64,000 nt of DNA from Microbacterium enclense (GCA_038182865.1 CP116226.1:1-64000); one strand, 5' to 3'. Counted from the stretch's first letter, positions 17,219-26,424 are shown. The notes: generated by a model not told the origin, from the sequence alone. Numbers and translations: made by a program.

Positions 17219-18544
17219 TCAGTTCCCTTCCACGCGCAGCACGGAGACCACGCGCTCGACGACGCCGCTCGCGGCGAGACGCTCGACGGTCTCGCTCAGG
17301 TCCTGCTCGCGGGCCTTGTGTGTTCCGATGACCAGGCGGGCCGAGCCGCTGGTCGAGGTCTTCTCGTACGCCTCGATGACGGTCTGCTCGACGGTCGCGA
17401 TCGACACGCGACCCTCGCTCAGGATGCCGGCGACGGTGGCGAGCACGCCCGGCTTGTCGTCGACCTCGAGCGTGATCTGGTAGCGCGTGATGACGCGACC
17501 GATCGGGACGGCGGGGAGGTTCGCGCGGGTCGACTCACCCACGCCCACTCCCCCGGCGATGTGGCGGCGCGCCGCCGACACGACGTCGCCGAGCACGGCG
17601 GACGCGGTCTGCACACCCCCGGCGCCGGCGCCGTAGAACATGAGGTCGCCCGCGGCCTCGGCCTGCACGAAGACGGCGTTGTTCGCGCCGTGCACGCTCG
17701 CGAGGGGGTGAGTGCGCTCCACCAACGCGGGGTACACGCGCACCGAGATCGACTCCGTGCCGCCGTCCTCGGCGGCGAGTCGCTCGCAGACCGCGAGGAG
17801 CTTGATGACGTAACCCGCGTGGCGCGCGGATTCGATCATCGCGGCATCGACGGAGGTGATGCCCTCGCGGTGCACGGCATCCAGAGGCACCGTCGTGTGG
17901 AACGCGAGGCTCGCGAGGATCGCGGCCTTCTGCGCCGCGTCGTAGCCCTCGACGTCGGCCGTCGGGTCGGCCTCGGCGTAACCGAGCTCCTGCGCCTGGG
18001 CCAGGACGTCGGCGAAGTCCGCACCCTCGGTGTCCATGCGGTCGAGGATGTAGTTCGTCGTGCCGTTCACGATGCCCATGATCCGCACGACGCGGTCACC
18101 GGCCAGCGAGTCGCGCAGCGGCCGGATGATCGGGATCGCGCCGGCAGCGGCCGCCTCGTAATAGACCTCCGCACCCACCTGATCGGCGGCTTCGAAGACT
18201 TCCGAGCCGTGCGTCGCCAGCAGCGCCTTGTTGGCTGTGACGACGTCGGCGCCCGAGGCGATCGCGTGCAGCACCTGCGTGCGGGCGGGCTCGATGCCGC
18301 CCATCAGCTCGATGACGATGTCGCTGCCGACGATGAGGGTCTCGGCGTCGGTGGTGAACAGTTCCTGCGGCAGGTCGGCGTCGCGCTTCGCCTCGAGATT
18401 GCGCACGGCGATGCCGGCGAGCTCGAGCTTCGCGCCCGCGCGGTCGGCGAGCTCGTCGCCGTGCTTGAGCAGCAGGTCGGCGACCTGCGAGCCGACGGCG
18501 CCGGCGCCGAGGAGCGCCACGCGGAGCGTGCGGTAGTCGGTCAT
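17219..18544 (-). CDS. hom: Homoserine dehydrogenase with ACT domain
   Basis: The enzyme reduces aspartate semialdehyde to homoserine, the branch point to threonine and methionine. The NAD(P)-binding Rossmann motif LLGAGAVGSQVADLL is at about residue 10. The catalytic domain contains GIVNGTTNYILDRM, and a C-terminal ACT domain (from about 355) normally gives threonine feedback inhibition. The 441-residue length matches the Gram-positive type. It overlaps lysA by four bases (ATGA), continuing the lysA-hom-thrC-thrB operon. Confidence 0.96.
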   Translation of the reverse strand: MTDYRTLRVALLGAGAVGSQVADLLLKHGDELADRAGAKLELAGIAVRNLEAKRDADLPQELFTTDAETLIVGSDIVIELMGGIEPARTQVLHAIASGADVVTANKALLATHGSEVFEAADQVGAEVYYEAAAAGAIPIIRPLRDSLAGDRVVRIMGIVNGTTNYILDRMDTEGADFADVLAQAQELGYAEADPTADVEGYDAAQKAAILASLAFHTTVPLDAVHREGITSVDAAMIESARHAGYVIKLLAVCERLAAEDGGTESISVRVYPALVERTHPLASVHGANNAVFVQAEAAGDLMFYGAGAGGVQTASAVLGDVVSAARRHIAGGVGVGESTRANLPAVPIGRVITRYQITLEVDDKPGVLATVAGILSEGRVSIATVEQTVIEAYEKTSTSGSARLVIGTHKAREQDLSETVERLAASGVVERVVSVLRVEGN

Positions 18545-19980
18545 TCGGTGTCTCCGTGGGGTGGTGCGGTGCGGGATGAGTCAGCGGATGCCGCGACGCC
18601 GACGTCGCGGAAGAGAAGGTCGTCGACGCTCTCTCCGCGGACGATGACGCGCGCCCGTCCGTCGCGCACGGCGACGACCGGCGGACGCGGGGTGTAGTTG
18701 TAGTTGCTCGCGAGCGAGAAGCAGTAGGCGCCGGTCGCGGGGACGGCGAGAAGGTCGCCGGGCGTGACGTCGGCGGGGAGGTACTCGGCATCCACGACGA
18801 TGTCACCCGACTCGCAGTGCCGCCCGACGACGCGCGACAGCGCCGGGACCGCATGGCTGACGCGCGAGACGATACGCGCCGAGAAGTCGGCGCCGTACAG
18901 CGCGGGGCGGGCGTTGTCGCTCATCCCGCCGTCGACGCTCACGTACGTGCGCTCGAGGTTCTCCGCGGCCGTGACGGTCTTGACGGTTCCGACCTCGTAC
19001 AGGGTGACGCCGGCTTGCCCCACGATGACGCGGCCGGGCTCGGTGGCGACGTCGGGCATCGGGATGCCGCGCACCGCGCACTCGTCGGCGATGGCATCCA
19101 GGATGCCGTCGGCGATCTCCTCGATCGGCTTCGGGTCGTCGACGGAGGTGTAGGAGATGCCGAATCCGCCGCCGACATTGAGCACGGGGATCTCTCCCCC
19201 GGCGAGGAGCTCGGCGTGGAGGTCGACCAACCGCGCGGCGGATTCGCGGAAGCCGGACGAGTCGAAGATCTGCGAGCCGATGTGCGCGTGGAGCCCGACG
19301 AAGCGCAAGCTCGGCAGGTCGCGGATACGAGCGACCGCCTCGGCCGCCCCCTCGAGGGAGAAGCCGAACTTCTGGTCCTCGTGGGCGGTGGCCAGAAAAG
19401 CGTGGGTCTCGGCGTGGACACCGGTGCGTACGCGCACGAGCACCGACTGCACGGCGCCACGGCGGTCGGCGATCGCGGCGAGGCGCTCGATCTCGATCGG
19501 GCTGTCGACGACGACAGAGCCGATGCCGACCTCGACGGCGCGCTCGAGTTCGCCGACGCTCTTGTTGTTGCCGTGGAAGCCGAGGCGCGCCGGGTCGGCT
19601 CCGGCGGCGAGAGCGACTTCGAGCTCGCCGCGCGTGCACACGTCGACGGCGAGGCCCTCGTCGACGACCCAGCGCACCACCTCGGTCGAGAGGAACGCCT
19701 TGCCCGCGTAGTACACGCGAGCCCGGACGCCGTGACGGGCCGCCGCGTCGTCGAACGCGTCGCGGGCACGGCGGGCGTGGTCGCGCACCTCGTCCTCGTC
19801 GAGGACGTAGAGCGGTGTGCCGAAGCGGTCACGCAGATCGAACACCGACACGCCGCCGATCTCGACGGACCCGTCATCGACGCGGTGCGCGGACGAGGGC
19901 CAGACGGGGGCGACGAGCTCGTTCGCTTCGTCCGGGGCGGTGAGCCACTCGGGCACGAGCGCGGAGTGCGAGGCGGACAC
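18541..19980 (-). CDS. lysA: Diaminopimelate decarboxylase
   Basis: This PLP enzyme of fold type III decarboxylates meso-diaminopimelate to lysine. The cofactor lysine is in VYYAGKAFLS. The barrel carries GFHGNNKS, LHAHIGSQI and the phosphate-binding VLNVGGGFGISY. The partner-subunit segment CESGDIV and the aromatic YNYTPRPP region complete the active site. The 479 residues include an N-terminal extension of ~35 residues compared with enteric LysA. The 136-bp upstream gap to the DUF2993 gene shows no recognisable lysine riboswitch. Confidence 0.96.
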   Translation of the reverse strand: MSASHSALVPEWLTAPDEANELVAPVWPSSAHRVDDGSVEIGGVSVFDLRDRFGTPLYVLDEDEVRDHARRARDAFDDAAARHGVRARVYYAGKAFLSTEVVRWVVDEGLAVDVCTRGELEVALAAGADPARLGFHGNNKSVGELERAVEVGIGSVVVDSPIEIERLAAIADRRGAVQSVLVRVRTGVHAETHAFLATAHEDQKFGFSLEGAAEAVARIRDLPSLRFVGLHAHIGSQIFDSSGFRESAARLVDLHAELLAGGEIPVLNVGGGFGISYTSVDDPKPIEEIADGILDAIADECAVRGIPMPDVATEPGRVIVGQAGVTLYEVGTVKTVTAAENLERTYVSVDGGMSDNARPALYGADFSARIVSRVSHAVPALSRVVGRHCESGDIVVDAEYLPADVTPGDLLAVPATGAYCFSLASNYNYTPRPPVVAVRDGRARVIVRGESVDDLLFRDVGVAASADSSRTAPPHGDTE

Positions 19981-20116
19981 AGAGGAACCAATCGGGTTTT
20001 GCGGCGACGCGATGGCCGCGGATCACGGCTCCCACCCGCGCGGAGAGTCACGCGGCGGGCAGTCCTTGCAGTCTAGAGCACCGCGTATGCCGCACCGTTC
20101 CCGCGCGCAGCGCGGC

Positions 20117-20887
20117 TCAGGAGCACGAGCCGTCTCCCTGCAGGGCCGGGTCGTTCAAGACCCCGCCCGCGACATCGAACACGGCCACGAAGGTCTGATC
20201 CTGCACCGTCGCTGTCGTGAGCGTGAGGGCCGCGGGCAGCCGGTCGGCGATGCAGAGGCTCTGCGTACGCAGGAGAGCGTCGGCCACGCCACCGAACTGC
20301 GCTCGCAACGTGTCGGCGTCGATGTTGTTGCCCCCGAGTTCGAAGGCCGAGGGGGTCAACGTGAGATCGCCGCCCGCCGCTCCGGGCACGACGGAGACGC
20401 CCACGGGGATCGCAATGCCGAACACCGACAGGTCGTTCGTGAACGTCAGATCGGGAGCCGCCATGGTGACCGTCCCGGACGGGAAGTCGGGGATCTGAGC
20501 GAGGAGCGTGCGCACCTGAGCCTCGTCGAGGCGGACGGAGGCCGTTCCCCCCTCCGCGGCGGCTCCACCCGAGACGGGAACACCGCGCATGTCGACGAAC
20601 ACGTCGCCCGTGATGGGGCCGAGAGTGACGTCGTCAGAGGTGATCGTCACCTCGTCGAGGCGCCCGGTGATCAGCTGCGGGAGCACGACCCCGGGGACCT
20701 GGACGTCGAGCTCCTGGTCATCGGGCAGACCGACGTTCTTCACCACGAGCGAGCGCACGGTGCTGGTGACGACGGACCGCGCGATGAACTCCGCGGCGAC
20801 CACCGCGCCGACCGCCACCACGATGACCACCGCGAGGATCGCGATCCATCGCCGGCTCTTCCGGGGGGCCGTCGTGGCATCCGCCAT
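20117..20887 (-). CDS. DUF2993 / LmeA-like lipid-binding protein
   Basis: The 256-residue protein starts with a basic stretch and one hydrophobic helix (about 13-34, a signal anchor). The following region is rich in beta-strand patterns (LDEVTITSDDVTLGPITGDV; LTLTPSAFELGGNNI). This pattern fits the DUF2993 family, whose mycobacterial member LmeA binds phospholipid and affects lipoglycan assembly. I assign it by overall pattern only. It begins three bases after the argS stop, so it is probably read from the argS transcript and acts at or outside the membrane. Confidence 0.75.
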   Translation of the reverse strand: MADATTAPRKSRRWIAILAVVIVVAVGAVVAAEFIARSVVTSTVRSLVVKNVGLPDDQELDVQVPGVVLPQLITGRLDEVTITSDDVTLGPITGDVFVDMRGVPVSGGAAAEGGTASVRLDEAQVRTLLAQIPDFPSGTVTMAAPDLTFTNDLSVFGIAIPVGVSVVPGAAGGDLTLTPSAFELGGNNIDADTLRAQFGGVADALLRTQSLCIADRLPAALTLTTATVQDQTFVAVFDVAGGVLNDPALQGDGSCS

Positions 20888-20890
20888 CGG

Positions 20891-22555
20891 TTACATCCGC
20901 TCCGGCGCGCTCACGCCCAACAGGGTCAGCCCGTTGCGAAGGACCTGACCGGTGGCGTCGTTCAGCCAGAGTCGCGTGCGGTGCACGGGCTCGACGGGGG
21001 CGTCACCGAGCGGGATGACCCGGCAGTTGTCGTACCAGCGGTGGTAGAGCCCGGCGACCTCTTCGAGGTAGCGGGCGACCCGGTGCGGCTCGCGGACGTC
21101 GGCGGCGTGCGCGACGACACGCGGGAATTCCTGAAGCGCTCCCAGGAGCGCGGACTCGGTCTCGTGGTCGAGCAGCTCGGGTGCGAACTCCGACCGGTCG
21201 ACCCCGGAGGCGTGCGCGTTGCGCGCGACGTTGTGCGTCCGCGCGTGCGCGTACTGCACGTAGAACACCGGGTTGTCGTTCGTGCGCTTCTGCAGCACGT
21301 CGAGGTCGATGTCGAGGTTGGAGTCGGCGGAACTGCGCGTGAGGGCGTAGCGGGCGGCATCCACTCCGACGATCTCGACGAGATCCTCCAGGGTGACCAC
21401 GGTGCCCGCGCGCTTGGACATGCGCATCGGCTGGCCGTCCTTGACGAGGTTGACCATCTGGCCGATGAGCACCTGCAGGTTGACGTTGGGTTCGTCACCG
21501 AAAGCGGCGCACATCGCCATCAACCGCTGCACGTAGCCGTGGTGGTCGGCACCGAGCATGATGATGCAGCGGTTGAACCCGCGCTCGCGCTTGTCGAGGT
21601 AGTAGGCGAGGTCGCCCGAGATGTAGGCGGGCTGCCCGTCGGATTTGATGATGACGCGGTCTTTGTCGTCACCGAATTCGGTCGAGCGCAGCCACGTGGC
21701 GCCGTCGGCCTCGAAGATGTGACCGAGTTCACGCAGACGGGCCACGGCACGTTCCACGGCGCCCGAGTCGTGCAGGTCGTTCTCGTGGAAGTAGACGTCG
21801 AAGTCCACGCCGAACTCGTGCAGGGAGTCTTTGATCTCGGTGAACATGAAGTTCACGCCGAGCTCGCGGAAGGCCTCCTGCTTGGCATCCGTGTCGAGGG
21901 CGTCGATGTCGCCGTCGTACGCCTCGGCGACGCGTCGGGCGATGTCGCCGATGTAGGCACCGCCGTACCCGTCGTCGGGGGTCGGGTCGCCCTGGTGCGC
22001 CGCCAGGAGGCTGCGCGCGAAGCGGTCGATCTGCGCGCCGTGATCGTTGAAGTAGTACTCGCGGGTGACCTTGGCGCCCTGCGACGACAGGATCCGGGCG
22101 AGGGCATCGCCCAGGGCGGCCCAGCGGGTCCCGCCGAGGTGGATCGGACCGGTGGGGTTGGCGCTGACGAACTCGAGGTTGATGATCTCGTCGGCGCGAG
22201 AATCGTTCGTGCCGAACGCCGCACCCTGGTCGACGATCGTCTTGGCGAGGGCACCCGCGGCAGCCGCGTCGAGGCGGATGTTGATGAAGCCGGGGCCGGC
22301 GACCTCGACGCTCGCGATGCCGTCGACGGTCTCGAGGCCCGCGGCGATCTCCGCGGCGAACTCGCGGGGGTTCGCGCCGACGACCTTCGCGAGCTTCATC
22401 GCAGCGTTGGACGCCCAGTCGCCGTGGTCGCGGTTCTTCGGCCGTTCGAGCGGCAGATCGGCGACGCTCAGACCCTCTGAAGAGCCCTCTCGTCGCGCCT
22501 CCGCGAGCGGGGCGATGACGGCGAGCAGGGCGGCGGAGAGGGCAGCGGGATCCAT
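20891..22555 (-). CDS. argS: Arginyl-tRNA synthetase
   Basis: This is the class I synthetase that charges tRNA-Arg. The HIGH-like motif appears as ANPTGPIHLGG and the KMSKS-like loop as RMSKRAG. The N-terminal Add-1 domain (about 1-110) and C-terminal anticodon-binding DALR domain (ending RNGLTLLGVSAPERM) are present; 554 residues is normal. The start is preceded by a TAGACT box only nine bases before ATG, so the mRNA may have almost no leader. A tRNA-Arg(CCG) gene lies about 3.5 kb away. Confidence 0.97.
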   Translation of the reverse strand: MDPAALSAALLAVIAPLAEARREGSSEGLSVADLPLERPKNRDHGDWASNAAMKLAKVVGANPREFAAEIAAGLETVDGIASVEVAGPGFINIRLDAAAAGALAKTIVDQGAAFGTNDSRADEIINLEFVSANPTGPIHLGGTRWAALGDALARILSSQGAKVTREYYFNDHGAQIDRFARSLLAAHQGDPTPDDGYGGAYIGDIARRVAEAYDGDIDALDTDAKQEAFRELGVNFMFTEIKDSLHEFGVDFDVYFHENDLHDSGAVERAVARLRELGHIFEADGATWLRSTEFGDDKDRVIIKSDGQPAYISGDLAYYLDKRERGFNRCIIMLGADHHGYVQRLMAMCAAFGDEPNVNLQVLIGQMVNLVKDGQPMRMSKRAGTVVTLEDLVEIVGVDAARYALTRSSADSNLDIDLDVLQKRTNDNPVFYVQYAHARTHNVARNAHASGVDRSEFAPELLDHETESALLGALQEFPRVVAHAADVREPHRVARYLEEVAGLYHRWYDNCRVIPLGDAPVEPVHRTRLWLNDATGQVLRNGLTLLGVSAPERM

Positions 22556-22594
22556 AGCCCGTCAAGTCTAGGGCGCGGCGCCGGGGAGGCTGCG

Positions 22595-23398
22595 TCAGGC
22601 GATCTGGACGAGGGCCTCGTGATCGTCGGGAGCGGTGAACGCCTCCGCTTCGAGGACCGCGTCGACGTGTAGGCGCTCGAGACCGACGTAGCCTCCGTGG
22701 TAGCTGAGGAACGCGCAGTCGGCGGCATCGCGACCGGTCGCGATGCGCACGAGCGAGCGGCGGTCGGCAAGCCGGGTCGCATCCACGACGTACCAGGCAC
22801 CGTCGAGGTACGCCTCGGCGACCGCGTGGAAGTCCATGGGTTCGAGCCCTGGCGCGAAGCAGGCCGCGTAGCGCGCGGGCATGTCCATCGCCCGCAGGAG
22901 AGCGATGACGACGTGGGCGTAGTCGCGGCAGACGCCCTGACCCGTCATCAGGGTCGTGACGGCACTGTCGGTGCCGAGGCTGAGGCCAGGTGTGTACGTC
23001 ACCGTCGAGGCGACGAAGGTCGAGACCGCGGCCAGGAGGTCGGCTCCGGCGAGACCCCGGAACTGTCGGCGGGCCTGAGCGAAGACCTCGTCGGACTGGC
23101 AGTACCGGCTCGGACGGAGGTAGGTGATCGTCTCGAGATCGCTCGTGTGCGGGGTCTGGGACGCGCCCTGCACGAGCGCGTCGTAGCGAACGGTCAAAGG
23201 CCCCTGCTCGGCACTCAGCCGGTGCAGACGGCTCCCGGATTGGTCGACAATCTCCGTCGGGGTGTACAGACGATCCCCCTGCGAGAAGGTCAGCGTTTCG
23301 CTGGCCAGGGGCACGCCCTGGGCGGCGGTGATCTGGAAGATGAGGTCGACGGACGCCCCCAGATCGAGGTCGAGTTCAGCGGTCACCCGGCGCGGCAC
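22595..23398 (-). CDS. Transglutaminase-like domain protein
   Basis: The product has a beta-rich N-terminal domain (about 1-85) and a transglutaminase/protease-like domain. The putative triad is Cys in GQGVCRDYAHV, His in DFHAVAEAYL and Asp in WYVVDATR. Such proteins are usually cysteine peptidases or amidases of unknown substrate. I selected the GTG at 23398 because GAGGA lies seven bases upstream; a second GTG four codons later is possible. It is separated from the upstream lipoprotein gene by a strong hairpin and precedes argS by 39 bp. Confidence 0.85.
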   Translation of the reverse strand: MPRRVTAELDLDLGASVDLIFQITAAQGVPLASETLTFSQGDRLYTPTEIVDQSGSRLHRLSAEQGPLTVRYDALVQGASQTPHTSDLETITYLRPSRYCQSDEVFAQARRQFRGLAGADLLAAVSTFVASTVTYTPGLSLGTDSAVTTLMTGQGVCRDYAHVVIALLRAMDMPARYAACFAPGLEPMDFHAVAEAYLDGAWYVVDATRLADRRSLVRIATGRDAADCAFLSYHGGYVGLERLHVDAVLEAEAFTAPDDHEALVQIA

Positions 23399-23418
23399 CG
23401 GGTAATCCTCGCACGCTG

Positions 23419-23478
23419 TGAGGCCCCCTCGGTCCGCGGGGCGGGAACAGGCTCGGGCTGAGGCGGTCGGGGGCCTCA
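23419..23478 (-). terminator. Inverted repeat after the lipoprotein gene
   Basis: The ten-base arms TGAGGCCCCC and GGGGGCCTCA enclose about 40 bases. On the minus strand the first arm overlaps the stop codon of the lipoprotein gene. There is no T-run, so it may be a Rho-assisted terminator or an mRNA-stabilising hairpin. Confidence 0.5.
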
Positions 23479-23976
23479 ATTGTGCTTCTTGCCCGGGCCC
23501 TTGTCGTCGCCCGGGCCCTGGTCGCCCTTGTCTTTCCCGTTGTCGCCCGGCCCCTTGCCATCGGGGCCGTTGGGGGCTTGATCGCCGGGATCGATGGACT
23601 CGTCGTCGCCCTCGTCGGTCGATTCGTCGGGCGTCGTCGGTGCGGGTTCGGGATCGGTGGTGGTGACGGGCTCCGGAGTGGGAGTGGGTGTCGGGGCGAG
23701 CGCCGACAGATCGGCCCGCACGGTGGCGATGCGACCGAGGATGGCGTCCGCCTCGGTCGCCGAGAGCTCGCCGGAATCGCGGCGCGCGACGACGTCGGCG
23801 TCGAGAGCATCGAGGGTTGCGAGCGCCGAGGCGTAGTCGCCCGTCGACGCCTGATCGGCGACCGTCTCGACGGTACTCTGCCACGCCGTCGGCGCCGTCG
23901 CGGGGGCGGCGCACCCGGCGAGCGCGAGGACGGCGACGAGAAGGACTCCCGAAAGCAGGGGGGTCCGCCGGCTCAC
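23476..23976 (-). CDS. Putative secreted lipoprotein, disordered C-terminus
   Basis: The 166-residue product has a type II signal peptide with lipobox LAGC (Cys22), a short helical domain (about 35-85, VADQASTGDYASALATLDAL), a Thr/Pro-rich linker and an acidic/Gly-rich tail (GPGDDKGPGKKHN). The start is GTG with an excellent GGAGG site seven bases upstream, overlapping the kinase stop as GTGA. Coupling to a kinase with an external segment suggests a related sensing or envelope role, but no function is recognisable. Confidence 0.85.
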   Translation of the reverse strand: MSRRTPLLSGVLLVAVLALAGCAAPATAPTAWQSTVETVADQASTGDYASALATLDALDADVVARRDSGELSATEADAILGRIATVRADLSALAPTPTPTPEPVTTTDPEPAPTTPDESTDEGDDESIDPGDQAPNGPDGKGPGDNGKDKGDQGPGDDKGPGKKHN

Positions 23977-25133
23977 GGTCCGACCTCCTTCCACAGATCG
24001 TCCAGATGCTGGTCGAGGGGGGCGGGAAGAGTCGGCAGGTCGGGTGACACACTCGTGGAGGCACCGGAGACCCCGACCGCGACAGCGATACCTCCGCCGA
24101 GGAGCAGGAGGCCCAGCAGGGATGCCACGAGCAGGACGCGGCGAGATCGGCGCGGGCGCTGCTTCTCGAAGACCCGGGTCGGGGCGTCACCCGGATCGGC
24201 CGACCCGGGGAGCACACGGGTCTGCGTCTGCGCCGCACCCGGGAGCACGGCCGTCGTGGCCCCGACGGACTCGGTCGGCACCGACACGTCGGACAGCGGC
24301 CGGAATGCGGCGATGAGGCCCGCGGCATCCGGTCGCTCGGCGGGGTCCACGGCCGTCATCCGTTCGAGGACCTCGCGCCACGCGGGCGGAATCGGGGCGG
24401 GGATCTCCGGCGGCGTCACCAGACGCGCCGCGAGCGCTTCGTGCGGGGTTCGGCCGTCGAACGGGCGCGTTCCGGTGAGGGCCTCCAGCAGGACGAGCCC
24501 GAGCGAGTAGACGTCGCTCGCGGGGGCGGCCGGCATCCCTCGGGCCTGTTCGGGACTGAGGTATGCGGCGGTGCCGACGACCGTCTCGGCCCGCGTGACG
24601 CGCGTGGCCCCCACGAGGGAGGCGATGCCGAAGTCGGCCAGCGTCGCGCGCGGCGCCTCACCCGCGTGCGCGGGCGGGCGGATGAGGATGTTCGAGGGCT
24701 TCACGTCGCGGTGAACGATCCCGCGGGAGTGGATGACCGCAAGGGCCTCGGCGATCTCGCGGCCGACGCGCGCGACATCCGGCCCGGGAATCGGACCGCG
24801 GGCGATCAGGTCGGTGAGGGTGGGACCCGCGATGAGCTCCATCGACAGGTAGGCCGGGTTCGCCGCGAGACGTGCGTCGTACAGCGTGACGAGCGAAGGA
24901 TGAGAGAGGGACGCCAGCAGTCGGATCTCGGATCGGACGCGCGCCGCATCCGCCGGATCGGCGCCGTCTCCGTCGATGACTTTGAGGGCGACGGTGCGAC
25001 CGAGCGACGTGTCCACCGCTTCGTATACGCGGGCATATCCACCCTGCCCGAGCACGCGTCCGAGCCGATATCGTCCGTCGAAGAGGTCTTCGGCGGACGC
25101 GTCGAACGCAACGGTGGAGATCGGTTCAGTCAT
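23973..25133 (-). CDS. PknB-type serine/threonine protein kinase, membrane-anchored
   Basis: The cytoplasmic kinase domain covers about 20-280. It has the glycine loop GQGGYARV (29-36), ATP lysine Lys51 in VALKVI, catalytic loop HRDVKPSN (141-148), DFG at 167-169 and APE-like SPEQARG. A Thr/Ser-rich juxtamembrane part follows (TESVGATTAVLPG), with possible autophosphorylation sites, then RRSRR, one membrane helix (about 331-353) and a short external tail of ~30 residues. No PASTA repeats are present, unlike true PknB. It is cotranscribed with the lipoprotein gene. Confidence 0.95.
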   Translation of the reverse strand: MTEPISTVAFDASAEDLFDGRYRLGRVLGQGGYARVYEAVDTSLGRTVALKVIDGDGADPADAARVRSEIRLLASLSHPSLVTLYDARLAANPAYLSMELIAGPTLTDLIARGPIPGPDVARVGREIAEALAVIHSRGIVHRDVKPSNILIRPPAHAGEAPRATLADFGIASLVGATRVTRAETVVGTAAYLSPEQARGMPAAPASDVYSLGLVLLEALTGTRPFDGRTPHEALAARLVTPPEIPAPIPPAWREVLERMTAVDPAERPDAAGLIAAFRPLSDVSVPTESVGATTAVLPGAAQTQTRVLPGSADPGDAPTRVFEKQRPRRSRRVLLVASLLGLLLLGGGIAVAVGVSGASTSVSPDLPTLPAPLDQHLDDLWKEVGP

Positions 25134-25169
25134 GATCGCTTTCTCGGGGCCGGTGACCCCGAGAGGATC

Positions 25170-25424
25170 TCACACGAGGTCGTCGTTCGAGCTGCGCGTG
25201 GTGGAGCGCGTGACCTGCGCTCCCCCGGCACCCTCGGTACGGGTGACGGTGTCGGTCTGGCGACGCCGCATCAGCAGGACGAGGCCGATGACGAAGACGA
25301 CGACGCCCGCACCCATCATGATGTAGCCGACGAGGCTGAGGCTGACGTAGTCGTTGGGAAGGTTCACCGCGAAGGCGAGGATGGCCCCGATGACGAACAG
25401 CGCGATGCCGGCTCCGATACTCAT
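25170..25424 (-). CDS. DUF6458-like small two-helix membrane protein
   Basis: The 84-residue protein has two membrane helices (about 3-20 and 33-53) and a polar C-terminal tail (RRRQTDTVTRTEGAGG). The pattern MSIGAGIALFVIGAILAFAV followed by an asparagine-containing loop and a second helix is that of DUF6458, a family of unknown function common in actinobacteria. The ATG has an AAAGGGGA ribosome site. It ends 36 bp before the kinase start on the same strand. Confidence 0.85.
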   Translation of the reverse strand: MSIGAGIALFVIGAILAFAVNLPNDYVSLSLVGYIMMGAGVVVFVIGLVLLMRRRQTDTVTRTEGAGGAQVTRSTTRSSNDDLV

Positions 25425-25553
25425 GTGGGTCCCCTTTCGAAGGTGACGACAGCATCTCAGCCGGAGGAACTCGTCCGACTGGGTCTTGACAACGAGGCAT
25501 CCAACGCGAGATGGCGAGGGGTGAGGCCCCGCGCAGGTTGGACCGGGTCCACC

Positions 25554-25559
25554 TAGTAT
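25554..25559 (+). promoter_or_regulatory. Candidate -10 element, leaderless start
   Basis: TAGTAT ends six bases before the ATG at 25566 and no Shine-Dalgarno is present. This predicts a leaderless mRNA for the small hypothetical gene. Confidence 0.5.
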
Positions 25560-25565
25560 CGGTAC

Positions 25566-25892
25566 ATGACCGCGCGCCAGAGACCAAATCTCGCGGACGT
25601 CGCGCGGTGGGTGCACGACTATGACGAGCGCATCGCTCCCTCATCGGCTCGAGTGGTCGCGCACGGCGATCCTGAGCAGGACGGTCTGGGGATCGTTCTC
25701 GTCTACTTGAAGCACGCTCCCGCGTCCGTATACCTCCAGCTCACGGCGGACGGACGATGGTCCGCGACGCTCACGGAGCGGGCCGACGAGCTGACCGGCA
25801 CGTCACTTGATCTCATCGGCCTCGGAGAAGAGGTCACGGCCGCAGGGCGACTGTGCGCGTACCTCCAAGAACGCACGGACGCGGAGCGCTGA
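25566..25892 (+). CDS. Hypothetical protein, 108 aa
   Basis: I do not recognise this protein. It is soluble and mixed alpha/beta, starting MTARQRPNLADVARWVHDYD, with an amphipathic first helix, a central strand region (GLGIVLVYLKHAPASVYLQL) and a C-terminal helix. There is no membrane segment or metal motif. It has its own apparent leaderless promoter, is divergent from the DUF6458 gene and converges on the tRNA-Arg gene, whose terminator lies between them. Confidence 0.7.
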   Translation: MTARQRPNLADVARWVHDYDERIAPSSARVVAHGDPEQDGLGIVLVYLKHAPASVYLQLTADGRWSATLTERADELTGTSLDLIGLGEEVTAAGRLCAYLQERTDAER

Positions 25893-25954
25893 TCTCCGCC
25901 GGACGTTCGTTCCCCGGACTCCCGACTCGGTGAGTGGTGCGGTGCAGACGCACG

Positions 25955-25993
25955 AAAAAAGGGGCCGCGCGGTCAGAGTGACCCGCGACCCCT
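25955..25993 (-). terminator. Rho-independent terminator of tRNA-Arg
   Basis: On the minus strand an AGGGG...CCCCT stem with inner GGTCA/TGACC pairing is followed by six T residues. It lies directly downstream of the tRNA, so it is most likely its terminator. Confidence 0.85.
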
Positions 25994-26005
25994 CCTCCGG
26001 ATCGG

Positions 26006-26078
26006 TGCCCCCGACAGGAATCGAACCTGCGACCTTTGGTACCGGAAACCAACGCTCTATCCCCTGAGCTACGGAGGC
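26006..26078 (-). tRNA. tRNA-Arg(CCG)
   Basis: The 73-nt sequence folds as a complete cloverleaf. The acceptor stem is GCCTCCG paired with CGGGGGC (one G-U), followed by discriminator A. The D-arm is GCTC...GAGC, the anticodon arm TTGGT-loop-ACCAA, and the T-arm GCAGG-TTCGAAT-CCTGT. The seven-base anticodon loop TTCCGGT gives anticodon CCG, reading the CGG arginine codon. The CCA end is not encoded. Confidence 0.97.
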
Positions 26079-26167
26079 GGACGGTCAAGGTTAGCATCGC
26101 GGCGCGACGATGCCCGACGCCGCGGGGCGCCGCCGACCGGTGCGACGGCGGGCCCGCGGCATCCGGA

Positions 26168-26341
26168 TCACTCCTCGCCGATGACGCCGATGCCGGTCGC
26201 CTGGTGGTCGGCGTTCGGGTCGTCTTTCGTGGGCGCCTTCGACCCCTGGTCGGGGTCGTTCTCCTGGCTCGGCGTGACCGTGGGGTCGTCGCCGAGATCG
26301 GCGGCGTCGTCGGCCGGGGCGGAATTCTGCGGATCGCTCAT
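26168..26341 (-). CDS. Small acidic, probably disordered protein
   Basis: The 57-residue product is rich in Asp, Pro and Ala (ADDAADLGDDPTVTPSQEND) with a short hydrophobic end (ATGIGVIGEE). A GAGAGGA ribosome site lies just before the ATG, which supports it as a real gene. No family is recognised. Similar short acidic proteins occur at 34858 and 40283 in this window. Confidence 0.7.
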   Translation of the reverse strand: MSDPQNSAPADDAADLGDDPTVTPSQENDPDQGSKAPTKDDPNADHQATGIGVIGEE

Positions 26342-26424
26342 GGGGTTCCTCTCGTCGCGGACGTGTCCAGCCTCGCAAGGAGCATCGGGCGATCCCAACG
26401 GCTTGACCGGAACGAGGGGCGCAC

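Noticed and set aside
19981..20116. Lysine riboswitch upstream of lysA
   Set aside because: The 136-bp gap has no recognisable L-box structure or conserved segments.
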